64,000 nucleotides of DNA from Pochonia chlamydosporia 170 (Eukaryota > Ascomycota > Sordariomycetes > Hypocreales > Clavicipitaceae): assembly GCF_001653235.2 (NCBI RefSeq), contig NC_035796.1, forward strand, positions 2,418,001-2,482,000, given 5' to 3'. Each line of letters opens with the position of its first letter. The first letter of the stretch is position 1. The position numbers were made by a program, and so were the translations under genes. Positions 45,013 through 56,599 of this stretch are shown one piece after another. The notes beneath the pieces are model-generated. The model did no database searches. It worked only from the letters and a program-made list of their open reading frames with translations, and was not told the DNA's origin.

Positions 45013-45434
45013 ATCATTAGCAGGTTGAGTTTATGTAGAACAAGTACATGGTGAAGAACTCATCACCCTCAATGACCCTCTCCAACATTGGGTTCTTATA
45101 CCAAGAGCAGAGTTTATTCCATCCGAGTGTCGGGGCCTAGTCACTTACACGGCACTTCCGTTATCAGATTTGCAGCAAAACACTAGATACCATGATTGGT
45201 TGAAATCGCCGAATTTGTTGCCAAATGGAGTCGCTTGGTTGCGCTATGTTCTGATTGGCTGCTTTTGCCGAATCGGCAATGGCTTGTCAACCAGGAAGGC
45301 TTGTGTGGTTCGCTAGGACCGCCGACAACATCACCCACGTTGGTCATCAATTACTTCACAAAAATTGTGCGAGTCCACGTTATTGATGGCAGATGCATTC
45401 AACCTTTCTCCAAGGTTCGATAATAAAAAGCTTT
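45013..45434. promoter_or_regulatory. Divergent promoter with a CCG-N3-CGG palindrome
   Basis: Between the MFS transporter and the regulator starts lies TTGCCGAATCGGCAA (45265-45279), a palindrome with everted CCG/CGG arms. It is 253 nt from the transporter ATG and 156 nt from the regulator ATG. This is the layout expected of a Zn2Cys6 binding site. Confidence 0.55.
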
Positions 45435-47668
45435 ATGCCAACCACTGCCGACACCGGAAGACCCAGAGCCGATGAGCCCAGGCCACGCTCGGGAAAGCTC
45501 CGTATGTGCTGAAGTTTCATCCCCTTCTACAGAACCGGTTGAGGCTTCTGGCTTCCAATCCAGTATATTAACAGAAAACCACAGGGGGCCAAGCTTGTGT
45601 GCATTGCCATCAGCGAAAGGTTCGCTGTGATGTTGGCCAACATGGCATCCCATGCACAAATTGCAATAGCAAGGGGTTGATGACCTGCCGAATACATCAA
45701 CGGAAGAAACCCCAGGTTCGAGGGTTGTACTCGAATCGTCCTCATGCAGCTATACAGCCACGAGGCGCAGCTTTCGTCGCGAAGGGTAAAGACCTGGGCA
45801 AAGCTCGCTCATCGTCTCGGATGAATTTGCATGCGACAAGCTCCGTGTCGAAGGACCCTCATCCTAATCACCCACAGGCATCAACACAAGATGATCGACT
45901 CGAACAAGAGTCAGGAAACCTTGCCGATTTGATTAGTGGGGAGACGATTCGGACAGAACCCATCCAACACCAAGGAAGAATGTGCTTCATTGGCTCAGAG
46001 CCTTCAAACTTCAACTATTTGGTCCGTCAAACATCATCTCAACCTAGTCACGATAACGTGTTTCACTTCAGCAACCGCCAATACCATCTCAAATACACCG
46101 CCCATGACATTGAACATGTACCGCCCGAGGCACTGGAACGGCCAGAGAGGCAGCTCGTGGATAAATTAGTGCAGGCGTATTTTGAGCACATCAATCGCGG
46201 CTGGCCAATAATCGACGAAGAAAACTTTATGGAGCAGATAAATGGTAGAGATCCACGAAATCCGTTGTCTTTGCCCTTGTTTAATGCCGTTCTTTTGGTT
46301 GGAGCGCATGTTTTGTCGTTTTTGGAGGACCACGAACCAATGAAGCAACTCCAGGCTGTGCTGTTCAAAAGGACCAAGACCCTCATAGACTGCCGCTTCG
46401 AACAAGACAGGCTAGTATACATCCAAGTTGCTTTACTCTTGACGTGGTACTCAGACGGGCTAGAGGAAGTTGTCGCGAATGCCTGGTACTGGATTGGCAC
46501 GGCAGCCCGAACAGCCATTGGAATGGGCATGCACAGAGACACGTCGACAGCAAGGTTGTTAGATGTACAGAAGCGCTCTTGGATTCGAGTATGGTGGGTT
46601 CTATTTCAATTCGATACGCTTATTTCGTTATCATACGGACGTCCACAAGCCCTGTAAGCTGCACCCCCTTTCTCTCAATTGTTGACCGTCGCCGGCTAAC
46701 ATTTCTCTAGAAACCTTGACGATTGCGATGTTCCCGATCTTAGATACGCAAATTTCGAGGGAATCAATGAGCCTGAATCAGATTTTGTTATTCAGCACAC
46801 CCGCCTTTGTATCATTATATCTCGCACACTGCGACAGCGATGGGCACTACGAGCGACGGCCGAGCAGAGGGTAAAGGCAACAGAATGGGCGGATCAGTCC
46901 CTTGCGAACTTTACATCAGAGCTGCCTTCTCACCTGCATCTGTCAATGGCCAATGTCGGAACATGGCATTCTATTCTTCATCTGACATACAACAATTTCG
47001 TTCTTCTACTCCATCGGCCTCCACCAAAGCGTCAAGCCGATGATAATATATCCCGGGGAGCAACAAACCACGAGGTGTGTGCAGAGGCGAATATGGTTCT
47101 GGTTTCGCTACTGGAACTCCTGACAAGTACTCATCGCCTCTACACCTTGTCATTATTTGATGTGCAAGCCATATTCACAGCTATAGTTTCCATCAACAGC
47201 GAACTCAACACAAGCAACCCTCTGGTCGCGGCCAAGTCGTTGCGAAAACTGAAAACAATATCAACAGCATTGAGCGAGTTGGCACGGAACTGGAGCTTCG
47301 CCAGAGGTCTTTTACGAATATTCAATACCAAGGGAGAGCTGACACTGAGTAAAGGCGGCAGAGAGGCCGCGTCAAATTTGGTGCACTACGGCCCAGCGAG
47401 TGACCATTTGAGCAACGACCGTCCAGATGGCGTTCCGGGCCACGACGTCGCATCGACATCGACGACGATGAGAAATGAAGAGGTTTCCGCGAATCGGCTT
47501 GGATACTCAACCATTACCCCGTCAGAAACAGCGCACAACTCGCCGCAAAGCCTCATGGGGGACGCTCAGATCTCAACAGGCAATATTCTAGACGATTTTG
47601 TGTTTCCTGGCTCTTTTGAGTTGGAAGAGTTTTGGCTTGGCGTAGATAGTGACACTGGGCACATCTGA
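45435..47668 (+). CDS. Zn2Cys6 transcription factor, divergent to MFS transporter
   Basis: Exons 45435-45501, 45594-46653 and 46711-47668 give 694 aa in frame. The binuclear cluster spans residues 24-54: C24-x2-C27-x6-C34-x8-C43-x2-C46-x7-C54, starting right after the first intron (CAAG acceptor at 45593, GTATGT donor at 45502). The fungal-specific transcription factor region follows, seen in LVQAYFEHINRGWPIIDEENF, YWIGTAARTAIGMGMHRD and SWIRVWWVLFQFDTLISLSYGRP. Close relatives are often regulators of amide, cutinase or catabolic genes. Placed head-to-head with the MFS gene across a palindromic CCG-N3-CGG, it probably regulates the transporter, itself or both (inference). Confidence 0.88.
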
Positions 47669-48673
47669 TCACATCTGACTACTTGACGCCGGTGATAATG
47701 ATACTTTCAAAGTGGCTCAAGATGCAGTAGTGCGACGAATTGGTCTCTTTCACGCATTCTATTACGTGTGGCCATTACGTGGAAAGCGAGGGAAATGAGT
47801 CACTTCGCGAGCCAAAGTTCGATGCTGCAACTACGTTAAAGTTTGGAATCGTTTACATGCCCATCAACTTGGCTCATCAATCTCCGCATCGGCCATCTAC
47901 TATTGTTCAAATGGCCACATCACTAGTAGAGCTAGTGCATACCCCTCGTGCGAGTGACATTCTGCTAGGGTAGAGGAGAGAAGACACAGTGGCGACACCA
48001 GTTCGGCTAAAGGTTCCAGGGTCGGTCTAGCAAGAGACCAAACTATTATCGCATCAGTCGGCGTCAGACGGCCGCGCAAGGAAGTTTAGACAAGAAGCAA
48101 GGGAATCAAGGGGTCATGACTTTACGCACCGTGATAAAGAGCCTATCATGGTTCAGACTATGAGGGAATGGGGCAGAACTGGCATTGCGCTATACCGCTA
48201 CGTCGATGGCGGCTCCTACACCATAAATGCAATCGGTCAAACTTTCAAAGATTGAGGACACTTGGCCCGAAAACGAGGCCAAGGGGCTTTCCTTCACATG
48301 TTCGCAGCTCAGGCAGGTACGAATGCTTCGTACTTCAATGCAACCATCGGCCCTCGTATATTCACTCTCGCGTAATCAACAACAGCAGCCACCCGAAGCA
48401 TGCCAACAACGACCTGACTTTGATTCTATGGTTGCACTGGCGCAAGCATACACCACGCTAAGTCAATACATTTTCGATTTCCAAGCCTCCGAGAAGCAAG
48501 AAATATCATCCTCGGTACCTTTTACCGCTACCAAACGTTTGACTCACCAATCCAGAGTTCTACTAGTCACCTCTTTTGTCTTCTGTTCCAGTTTCAACAT
48601 CAAACTCTGTCAACTAAACCAACGTCAAGAACGCCTACTGCAGCTCTCGAGCCATTGTTAAACACGAGTGATT
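47669..48673. other. Intergenic, no gene seen
   Basis: A 144-codon plus-strand frame at 48227-48661 ends just before the kinase-like gene and has no recognisable motif. I do not call it. Confidence 0.45.
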
Positions 48674-49744
48674 ATGGAACCAAATCGGATCTGGCACCAC
48701 CCAGAGGTTGTAATACACAGCAACTGGACAGCTCCGCGCGAACGAAGTATTGCCAAGGGATATGACGTAGCCAACCGCCGATGGTACGCTCTTAAAGTTG
48801 AAGCAGAAATCAAAGACCGTGCATGGCTGGCATCAACTCTCACGACGTATATTACAAAGCACTACAGTGAATATGGAGAACCGCCGCCTTGGAATACAAT
48901 CCACTTAAATGCGCAGCGCAATCTCGTCAGTTTTCAACGCAGACCATATGAAGAAATCAGCTGGTCACTCCAAAACTCCTTTCAGTATGTCTACCAGCGA
49001 GATCACAAAATGCGAACGATGCCCTTCAGCGATCTCAGAGATTTGACGTACATCAATCGATCAACAGACCGATGCACCTGGGACAACCGAGACTGCGTCT
49101 TCAAGCGAATTGATTTCGATTTTGATGTCGAGGGAGTTCAGAATGAAATCCAGATACATGAGACTCTCTCCCGCTATATAACTAAGCACTTCTTTCCGAC
49201 GTATCACTATTTTAGGATAATAGCCAGTGAACAAATCGAGGATTACATGGGCAGGCACTTCTGCCTCGTTCCCATCCTCGCCGTTGTCACCGCTACCGAA
49301 CAGCCCTGGAAAGATGGGTGTGTTGCAGGCATTTTAATGCCGTATGTTGGCGAGGACTTGGAGACCTTGGTCCAGAAGGACAAAGCCGGCCTTCCGCTCA
49401 GCATTGGCCATCTTCTCGCCTTCGTTCGCGCTGTTCAAGAGCTTGCAAAATCTGGTGTGCAACACGGCGAAATTACCTATTGGCACACATTGTTTCAGCC
49501 GCCAGGACAGTGTTGTCGCCCAGGTAGGCTGATGCTCACCAACAATGGCTCTTTAGCCCCAGAGCACTACGATGATTCAAGGGCCCTGGGAGAGTTGTTG
49601 CTTTGGTGTCTCCAGAATGCGCCGGGATTAAGGAAGAACAGAGGGACCAAGGCATTAGTGGTCGCAGCAGCAAGTGCCCTCTTCAACGGAAACTTTGAAG
49701 ACGCAATTAAATGCTTGTCGCTGAAGAATGAAATGGTGTGGTAA
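48674..49744 (+). CDS. Protein kinase-like fold, probably inactive
   Basis: A single exon encodes 356 aa from ATG 48674; the open frame starts two codons earlier with a GTG. An N-terminal 120 residues of unclear type are followed by kinase-like features: CVFKRIDFDFDVEGVQNEIQIHETL (the VAIK lysine/alphaC glutamate region), a hinge-like ILMPYVGEDLETLV, and a catalytic-loop-like GVQHGEITYWHTLF. The H-G-[DE]-[IV] start is there, but the catalytic Asp is Glu and the following Asn and the DFG motif are not seen. The activation segment is short, ending in APEHYDDSRALGELLLWCLQN, which resembles the APE and alphaF (D..S.G) region. I infer a pseudokinase. Fungal genomes hold many such species-specific kinase-like genes. 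Confidence 0.7.
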   Translation: MEPNRIWHHPEVVIHSNWTAPRERSIAKGYDVANRRWYALKVEAEIKDRAWLASTLTTYITKHYSEYGEPPPWNTIHLNAQRNLVSFQRRPYEEISWSLQNSFQYVYQRDHKMRTMPFSDLRDLTYINRSTDRCTWDNRDCVFKRIDFDFDVEGVQNEIQIHETLSRYITKHFFPTYHYFRIIASEQIEDYMGRHFCLVPILAVVTATEQPWKDGCVAGILMPYVGEDLETLVQKDKAGLPLSIGHLLAFVRAVQELAKSGVQHGEITYWHTLFQPPGQCCRPGRLMLTNNGSLAPEHYDDSRALGELLLWCLQNAPGLRKNRGTKALVVAAASALFNGNFEDAIKCLSLKNEMVW

Positions 49745-50276
49745 AGTTGAATGCTTGAATGCTTTGAATGCTGGCAGTGTCGGAGTGGCTCGGCATAAAC
49801 AGCGAAGTTTGGTGTCATGTATACTATGAGCCCGGCGAACAATGCCGGTTCGCCCTTCTAGGAAAGATCAGCAACTCCACGATGTGAGTCCCATTGGTGC
49901 AAAAACGAAGTTCTGGTGATACGCGGTACCTTGAAACCAACCTCAACATGGCCACTTGCCTATTCCACGAATCTACAAAGACGATGGGTTCTGGAAATGC
50001 CATTCGCCGCACGCCACGATCATCTCAAGTCAATTTGACTGGTCTGCCTATGGAACGTTACGCATCACCTTGATCTTCAATAGGGCTATGAGTGTTATCG
50101 TTGGACCGCCTCGGGCATCTTCCGAAGCGAACTGACAGGAGCGAAATCTGGAGTTGTGGAATCTGGGGAATGGAATTCTTGGTATAAGAGGGCTCATTCC
50201 AACCTTTCAGACAGTTCAATTCTCACCAACAACTCGCAGCCAGGTCATATCAAAACACAGCTGACACTTAAACAAA
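49745..50276. other. Intergenic, promoter of the PL7 lyase
   Basis: AT/CG-balanced spacer with the presumed lyase promoter (TATAAGAG-like box near 50184). I see no gene. Confidence 0.5.
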
Positions 50277-51011
50277 ATGAGACTCTCCTCTTCTCTTACC
50301 TTGTTCTCGCTCGGACAACTCGCCACTCTGGTCCTTGGTCAAGGATCGGACTGTGCTCCAGGCGGAACATTTGACCTTTCCAACTGGAAGCTACAGCTCC
50401 CAACTGGAGAAGAGGGCCATCCCGACTCGATATCTTCTTCAAAGCTCCAGGGCTGCGGTGGCTACAAATCAGACGTCTTTTACACGGGCGACGATGGAGC
50501 CCTGGTGATGAAAGTCCCCGGGTCGCCATCAACTTCCGACTGCGTCACTACTCCAAACAGTAACCATTGCCGCACGGAGCTTCGTGAAGATTCTCCGTCA
50601 AAGTGGAGTCCGTCCAGCGGCACAAACAGACTGTTTGGTGACCTTGTGGTGACGCAAATCGACGATGACAGAGTCGTTGTTGGTCAGATTCATATCGACG
50701 GTGCTATTTCGACGAAGCCAGTGTGCGAATTGTACTACAGCAGTGCTGGGGAATTAAAGATGGGGGTCAACAAGTGCATCACTTGCAGTCAGGCTAGTAC
50801 CCCTGTGGGCAATGTTCCTGTGGGTGAGCGGTTCACGTACGAGATTCGATATGAGAACGACGTCTTGTCTGTGAGCATTAACGGTGGGGGGTTTAAGACG
50901 CTGGATACGTATGACTTGAATAGCCCGGATAGTTATTTTAAGGCGGGGAATTATAACCAGGGTGAGGGGCCGACTGAGGTTCACTTCTATAGCATCAAGG
51001 TGTCGCATTAG
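50277..51011 (+). CDS. Secreted polysaccharide lyase, family 7 (alginate-lyase-like)
   Basis: A single exon encodes 244 aa with a signal peptide (residues 1-21, ..LATLVLG). All three PL7 signatures are in place: R99-T-E-L-R103, Q137-I-H139, and Y220-F-K-A-G-N-Y226. The fold starts FDLSNWKLQLPTGEEG, again typical of PL7. The R, Q, H and Y residues of these motifs form the catalytic centre that cleaves uronate linkages by beta-elimination. In bacterial PL7, QIH is linked with a preference for guluronate-containing alginate, but in a terrestrial fungus the substrate may be glucuronan or another uronate polymer. Cysteines at 26, 60, 89, 98 and later may form disulphides. Confidence 0.9.
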   Translation: MRLSSSLTLFSLGQLATLVLGQGSDCAPGGTFDLSNWKLQLPTGEEGHPDSISSSKLQGCGGYKSDVFYTGDDGALVMKVPGSPSTSDCVTTPNSNHCRTELREDSPSKWSPSSGTNRLFGDLVVTQIDDDRVVVGQIHIDGAISTKPVCELYYSSAGELKMGVNKCITCSQASTPVGNVPVGERFTYEIRYENDVLSVSINGGGFKTLDTYDLNSPDSYFKAGNYNQGEGPTEVHFYSIKVSH

Positions 51012-52872
51012 GGCTGTCATGGAAATTCATATTGTTCCCAGCTTTTTGTACATAGTCAGGGGGCAAGTGTATAAGCATACCACGGTTGTTCAGTATAAAG
51101 AGGAAATGAGTACTTTTCACAAATTCACAAATAGGCGCCATGTGTGATTGCCGAGGGAGGTTAGGTGTAGCTTGCCCATCATAAGTGTTGACCTTCAAAT
51201 CGTCACACACAAGATCTGTAGCTACCGAAATGTAGTCCAATTCTTAGACGTAAAAGAGGAGTGTTCATTCAAACCAGGCATCTCGTAGCCATTCCATACC
51301 AATTACAAACCGCCGTCTAGTCTACACATCATAGTACATGCCCATTTGTCAACATAAGAGTCAAATATAACCAGACATAGTATACACATCTAGGTCGATA
51401 CCTGCCGACCCCGAATCACAAATTTCCCAGCCAGACTCTCATTGTTAGTGCATGAATATTCCCTTGACTCGCACTCAACGAGCATTCAGAAGGCCCAGTC
51501 GATGCGAAGCGTATCCACCAGGCACAAGATCGAAGACCGGCGACATTCCATCCCTAGTTTCCCTCTTTCAAGACTCAGTATCTCTCTTTTTCCTAGCTTG
51601 AAATGTCTCAAACGCCTTGACCGTGACCCAAGCTACCGCAACGACCGTGACAGCCAGTCGTATCTCCCTCGCAAGTTGGACTGCGGTTGCCGGAAACAGA
51701 ATGGTATGAGCGTGGTTGATTGTTCCCGAATGTTGGGCCTGGAGGAGGAATTGCTCCATGGCTGTGGATGGAGGTGTGTTGTGTTGTTGATCGATGTTGG
51801 TGTTTGCTGAGAGGAAAAAAAGGGTTCAGATTGCATGGTCATGATGTTGTGGGGCGGTGGTTTGGCTTAACCTAGACCACGGTGGACTTGCAACAAACGA
51901 CAAATATAATTGCAGTGAGACAATGCAGCCGGAAATAGAGAAAGTTTTTGCTTTACGATTTTTGTTTGAATGATGATAATTGCTCAATGCGGCATACGTT
52001 GGTAGTAGCTTTGCAGGCATTGATACACAAGCGGAAATACTGATGGATCTCCTGCAGTCAACTAACTTACGACAGAACAGAGTTACTTTAGATGCAACAA
52101 AGGCTGCATCGCATATCGCATGTTTTTATCGCGGGATAAGACATTGGATATAATTACGCTGATGAGATTGATCTGGAAGCCTGGTGAGTCGCCGGAAAGG
52201 GAATGTGACAGGGCCGACAGAAGAGATCGGCCCGGATGTTGTTGATTGCGAGTAGTAGAACAAAGGCAATGCGGGAAATTAAAGTCATGCATGTCAACGT
52301 TGGCAATTTCTGAGCTCAATTGAATAGGTACAATTGGGGTTGTCTACTACTGAGGACCTCTACAGTATTGCACCCTCTAGCCATGAGTTAGCAGTACGAC
52401 GAGGTCAATCGCCGCGATTAGACCAAATTGGAAGAAATTGATGCCATAGTGCAACAACTACATACCTAACGCCATGTATAAAGTGCGGAAACACGTTGTA
52501 TTCTTCCTGGCAAACAACGTGTCAATGGATTTTAATAACTGAGACAATTGGTACGCAGTACCAAAAGCAGAGTTTGTCGAGAACGCCCGGAGTCGTTGCT
52601 GGTCTGTTGGCAACTTGGCATATCGGGAGATTGAGAAGGCACAACCAACAAATACAACCAAGACATAGCTACTAGAGGCAGTCAATGCTTGTCTCCGCAA
52701 CGAGTTAGCGAAATAAACGATCTTCTGAATAGCGTAGTGACCTTGACAAAAATTATTAAAGGACTTGTGTAGAAGCATCCTTACCTGACATCTGGCCCTT
52801 CCAAAATCATCATCTATTACAAGTTTACTCATTCGTTCGGAATACTCCACCGCGACAAAAGAACTTATCAAC
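51012..52872. other. 1.9-kb gene-poor stretch
   Basis: Only weak candidates are seen here, including a 63-codon minus-strand frame at 51568-51759 that is listed separately. A 191-codon minus-strand frame starting at 53033 overlaps the next gene. Confidence 0.45.
51568..51759 (-). CDS. Possible small single-span membrane protein
   Basis: A 63-aa frame on the minus strand starts with an ATGG and contains one hydrophobic/amphipathic helix (LAREIRLAVTVVAVAWVTVKAF) followed by a basic tail (QARKKRD). No homologue is recognised. It could be chance; it is given because of its helix composition. Confidence 0.22.
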   Translation of the reverse strand: MEQFLLQAQHSGTINHAHTILFPATAVQLAREIRLAVTVVAVAWVTVKAFETFQARKKRDTES

Positions 52873-53428
52873 ATGCAGCCCTTGTCCTTGTCCGTTGCTG
52901 TCCTCAGCCTAGCCAGGTAAGTACCTTGTCCGTGGTTCTTATTGCCTCTTTGAGATGAGACGTTCAAGAAATAGTTGGCAAGATGGCGTAGTGAAGGGCA
53001 AACTAACATACGCTGGTAGTGCTGCCTCGGCAACGAATCCCAAGACCACCATTACAGCAACTGCAACGCGTACGACCACAGTCTATGCGGCCCCAACTCC
53101 AGTGACGAAATGTGTAACCACTGTCACCGTGTCCACCTGCATGGCGGGAACGACGACAGTATATAAGACGATTGCTGCGGTTCCCTCGGAAATTGACTGC
53201 AAGGGCTGCAAGCTATCTGTGGTGACGAAAACACACGGAACGCTCAAGGTACGTCATGATGAACAGATGTGTGATACGACAGTGGGATGCTGATAAATAT
53301 CCAATACTTAGCCTACCGTCACTGTTACAAAAGACTACACGCTCCAGCACCCACCAGTTTGCACGACTTTGCCTAAGCCGCCAACGTACACCAACCGTTA
53401 TTACGCCCGCAAGGCAAACCGAGCTTAA
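52873..53428 (+). CDS. Small secreted Thr/Val-rich protein
   Basis: Three exons, 52873-52916, 53020-53248 and 53312-53428, give 129 aa in frame. Exon 1 with the start of exon 2 encodes a signal peptide (MQPLSLSVAVLSLASSAASA). The mature part is rich in T, V and K with alternating patterns (TTITATATRTTTVYAAPTPVTKCVTTVTVSTC) and has six cysteines, including SEIDCKGC. The C-terminus has PTVTVTKDYTLQHPPVCTT. Such proteins are common as fungal wall-associated or effector-like secreted proteins; GPI attachment is not evident. Introns are typical in length (103 and 63 nt). No specific function is claimed. Confidence 0.75.
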
Positions 53429-56400
53429 TTGGCTCTAGTTCTTGTCAAATGGCATACCGTATCGTCGTCGCGGAACAGGTGTGCTTAGCACTTCATGGCT
53501 TGGGACTATATCCGTTAAAGAGCCTCACATTGTACTAAATGGTGGCGTTTGATAGTCGAATCGTGAATTATACTTCTCTATCCTACTTGAGTTCTCCAAC
53601 AGTGTTTAGCGGTTTAGCTCGGTTATGCATCGTTTCAACAAAGAGGGTAGATGGGACTTGCGTTACTCGTGACGATCCCCACTGCCGCTGAAGGTGACAG
53701 ATCGTAACAAGCCTGATGTCACCTGCATGACCCATAGCTGCCCGCTGCCAACTTCGTGTGAAGTGAAGTTGCATGATGCGCAAGAGGTACGTGGAATCGT
53801 GGCTGTGCAGTTCGAGTTGGTGCTGTGCTAACGTCCTCGTGGCGTCAAAACCCACCACTGCTTGGGCTATTTTTGGCTACATAGACCTGGCAGTGTTTTG
53901 AACGATCTGTGATAGACGAGAAATGCAGCTTGGCCAGGTGTGATGCTCTTTGCCACAACAACCCAGTTTGACGACGTAATGAGTAATGCCGCAGGTTCTG
54001 TGCGAATTCAGGTGCGCGGGGCTACCAGGCGCGACAGCCTCGAGGGGAACAAAATATTTATTCTTGGCTAAAGCTGGAGCGGATATCGCATACCACTGTT
54101 GGGAGGGGAGGCTGACGGCGTCTGATCTGTAGCCATGCTCATGCATGGTTTCGCGGCCAGATGTGTGTTGGTAATTTTGGTCAGTGTTCCTGCACTGGGA
54201 AGCCGGATATGCGTGGTGCCACACACTCTGACTGTACGCCAAGGAGTAGCAGGAGATCCGTTACAGAATGCCCATCGTGATAATGACGATCGGCCGCACT
54301 GTGGATGGTAGGCAGTATTGGTGTCTGCAGGCTCCTGGAGCTGAATTTCTCCGTTGGTGGTCATGAGATTTGTTTCTGATTTCGGCGCAACAGTGATGGT
54401 ACTGTGCGAATGCTGTGGTTCACAAGGTCAATCGACCGCTTATACTGCTTGTCTCACGATGAGCAAGAGGTTCGAAGAAAAAGACCTGAGCAGACGTCAT
54501 CATTGGCCTGCGTGGTTGGCGCGAAAAAGAATGTGCTTGTCGAATGTGTGCCGGAAGAACGTGAATGTGTGGGACGGCAACGACGAGCAGAGGGAAGAAT
54601 GTTCAAATGTTGGCAAATTTTGGGAGATGAGACGCATTGTGAAAGGTGAGTGGTCAGGAGAATGAGCAAAGACGGGGTCCGCCCCAGCCATTCACCGGGA
54701 TTTACAGGCGCTTGGTGCGAGCTGTGGGGGCTGACAGGGGCGCATGGAGCTGCTGGGCGTCTGAAACAGTGCCGTCATTGGGGGTCGTGGGTCTGGCATG
54801 TGGCCCTGCAATAAGATGTCGATGATCAGAAACCAGAGACTTGAAGATTTGAAGACTGCGTGTGGTGGTATTCGAAAAAGATGAATGACCATTCAAGTAT
54901 ATGCACTGACTAAGTTACTGTGAAGCTGCATTTGGGACATTCTGAAAATGAGTCTGGTGTGGTGAGAACCTGCCTATGTGTGGTGCTTCTTCTGAAAGGC
55001 GACATCTGGGCTGTTATCGGGAAAGGCGGCCTCCAGTCTCGCCAGACCAGATGTGCCAGTTGACCTCATGGGATGCACATGCCCGACGATGTGTACGTGA
55101 GCATGCAGCTACCCACAAGCTGTTACTATTTCTCCGTGCGAATAGGCGATGTGACAATTGCGGCTATGCGCAGGCTCATAGTGACTGTGAATGGCTCAGT
55201 CGTCAGATTGCCACGACGACGCGATTGCATTCATTAGGAGTGGTGCACTTGTTAGTTCAGCAAGCCGTTGAAATAGCATCCCCAATCGTGAAATACATAC
55301 CTTGGGCTGGAAAACGCCTTTGTTGGTAGAGAGGCTAACTGGCAAACGTTGAAAAATATCAAGTGCGTCCGCGTCCGCAGTGCCACCATACCCTCAGCCT
55401 CAATCAATACTGTGAAGCAAACCGCCTCGTCTGATCCCGTTCATGATCAAAGGCGAAAGAGACTCGACTACGGAGTACAAAGAATCTCACCCAGGTTGCC
55501 GCTTGCCCCGCCACACATACGAGGCATGGAGCCGCTTTTCCTGACCACTTCCAAAGGCAGGTGCGACCCCTGCTCATCATCCAGCCCCTGCCACAATTTG
55601 AAACTTGCCCGACGCCTCGCTCCGACTGAACTCGACATTTCTTTCCAGGATTTGAAACCGTCTCCAGCTCCGTCTGTCCCCCTTTGTTCCCTTTTGATTT
55701 ATGCTGGGCATCACTTCTCCAAAATTTCCACCTGCTCTACGTTTGCCGACGCTGGCGCATATATTCCAACTGTACACTGCTGTGCGATAGCGTACTGTCC
55801 AAGCATTCAGCCTGTCGAAGAGCTACGCGCAACGTTGTGGGGCGTGATCCGAATGTTTTGAATGACGACACCGAGCCCTTGACGAGCCACGAGAAATCGC
55901 AATCTCCCGTCGAGTCGACACGTTACAGTCTACTCCAGATTCATTATACAACCCAACCTGAGCCATCACTGCACTCAGTACGGAGTACCTCAACCAACTG
56001 TTCATCGATTGCGCCACACCTCCACTGGGGACGAAACCGCCATTGCAAGACCAATTCGCGGCCGTATCCGTGCCGTTGAAACTCTTTTCCCCAGCCATTG
56101 ACGAGGCGTCGCTGCTTCTTGCAGTGACATTGACGAGCCGAACATGTCTGGCTATAACAGAGCTTACGATAGAGTACCTCACCAGGAGCGAGGAGATGGA
56201 CACGAAGGACGTAAGTGAACACACCCATGCATTCCTCGCAATAATGTCACTTCCATGCCCCTTCTTGGGACGTGGATCATCCTGTGATCTCAATTCTTGA
56301 CCCCTTCCACACCCCTGTCCCTCTAATCTAATGCTCATATCCCCTCGCCCATCTCCCCAGATTTGCGACAACTGTTCTGTTGGTGGTTTTGCTATCTTCA

Positions 56401-56599
56401 CTTTCCTCACTTCTTGCTCCTTCATACTTCCATTCGACGGCATTGCCTCTCTCCTTGGCTTCACATACCAACCAGGGCCAGATATCTGGTCCTTATCGCT
56501 CCCTTTTGCTCACCACCTTGCCTTTCTTCGGCCTTTGGCGCCGTTTGGAGAAAATACAATCGGCTCTAGTCTGCTCTAACACAATAGACAGAGTACGAG
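53429..56599. other. 3.2-kb stretch upstream of chitin synthase
   Basis: No convincing gene was found; frames on both strands look random. TACGGAGTAC occurs at 55470-55479 and again at 55979-55988. From about 56310 to 56599 the plus strand is strongly C/T-rich, as in fungal core promoters and leaders. The gene may have a long, possibly spliced 5' UTR. Confidence 0.5.
56310..56599 (+). promoter_or_regulatory. Pyrimidine-rich leader of the chitin synthase gene
   Basis: The stretch is dominated by CTTC, CTCC and CTTT runs directly before the ATG. This composition is typical of promoters of well-expressed fungal genes. Confidence 0.45.

Noticed and set aside
48227..48661. 144-codon plus-strand frame before the kinase-like gene
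   Set aside because: No motif and no splice join to the kinase-like frame that improves it.
21648..52000. A full secondary-metabolite cluster
   Set aside because: Monooxygenase, MFS transporter and two regulators are present, but no polyketide synthase, peptide synthetase or terpene synthase is, and the genes are separated by unrelated functions.
52458..53033. 191-codon minus-strand frame
   Set aside because: Overlaps the first exon and first intron of the small secreted protein on the opposite strand; no family features.
55823..56464. 213-codon minus-strand frame upstream of chitin synthase
   Set aside because: Antisense to the pyrimidine-rich leader; composition follows from that bias.
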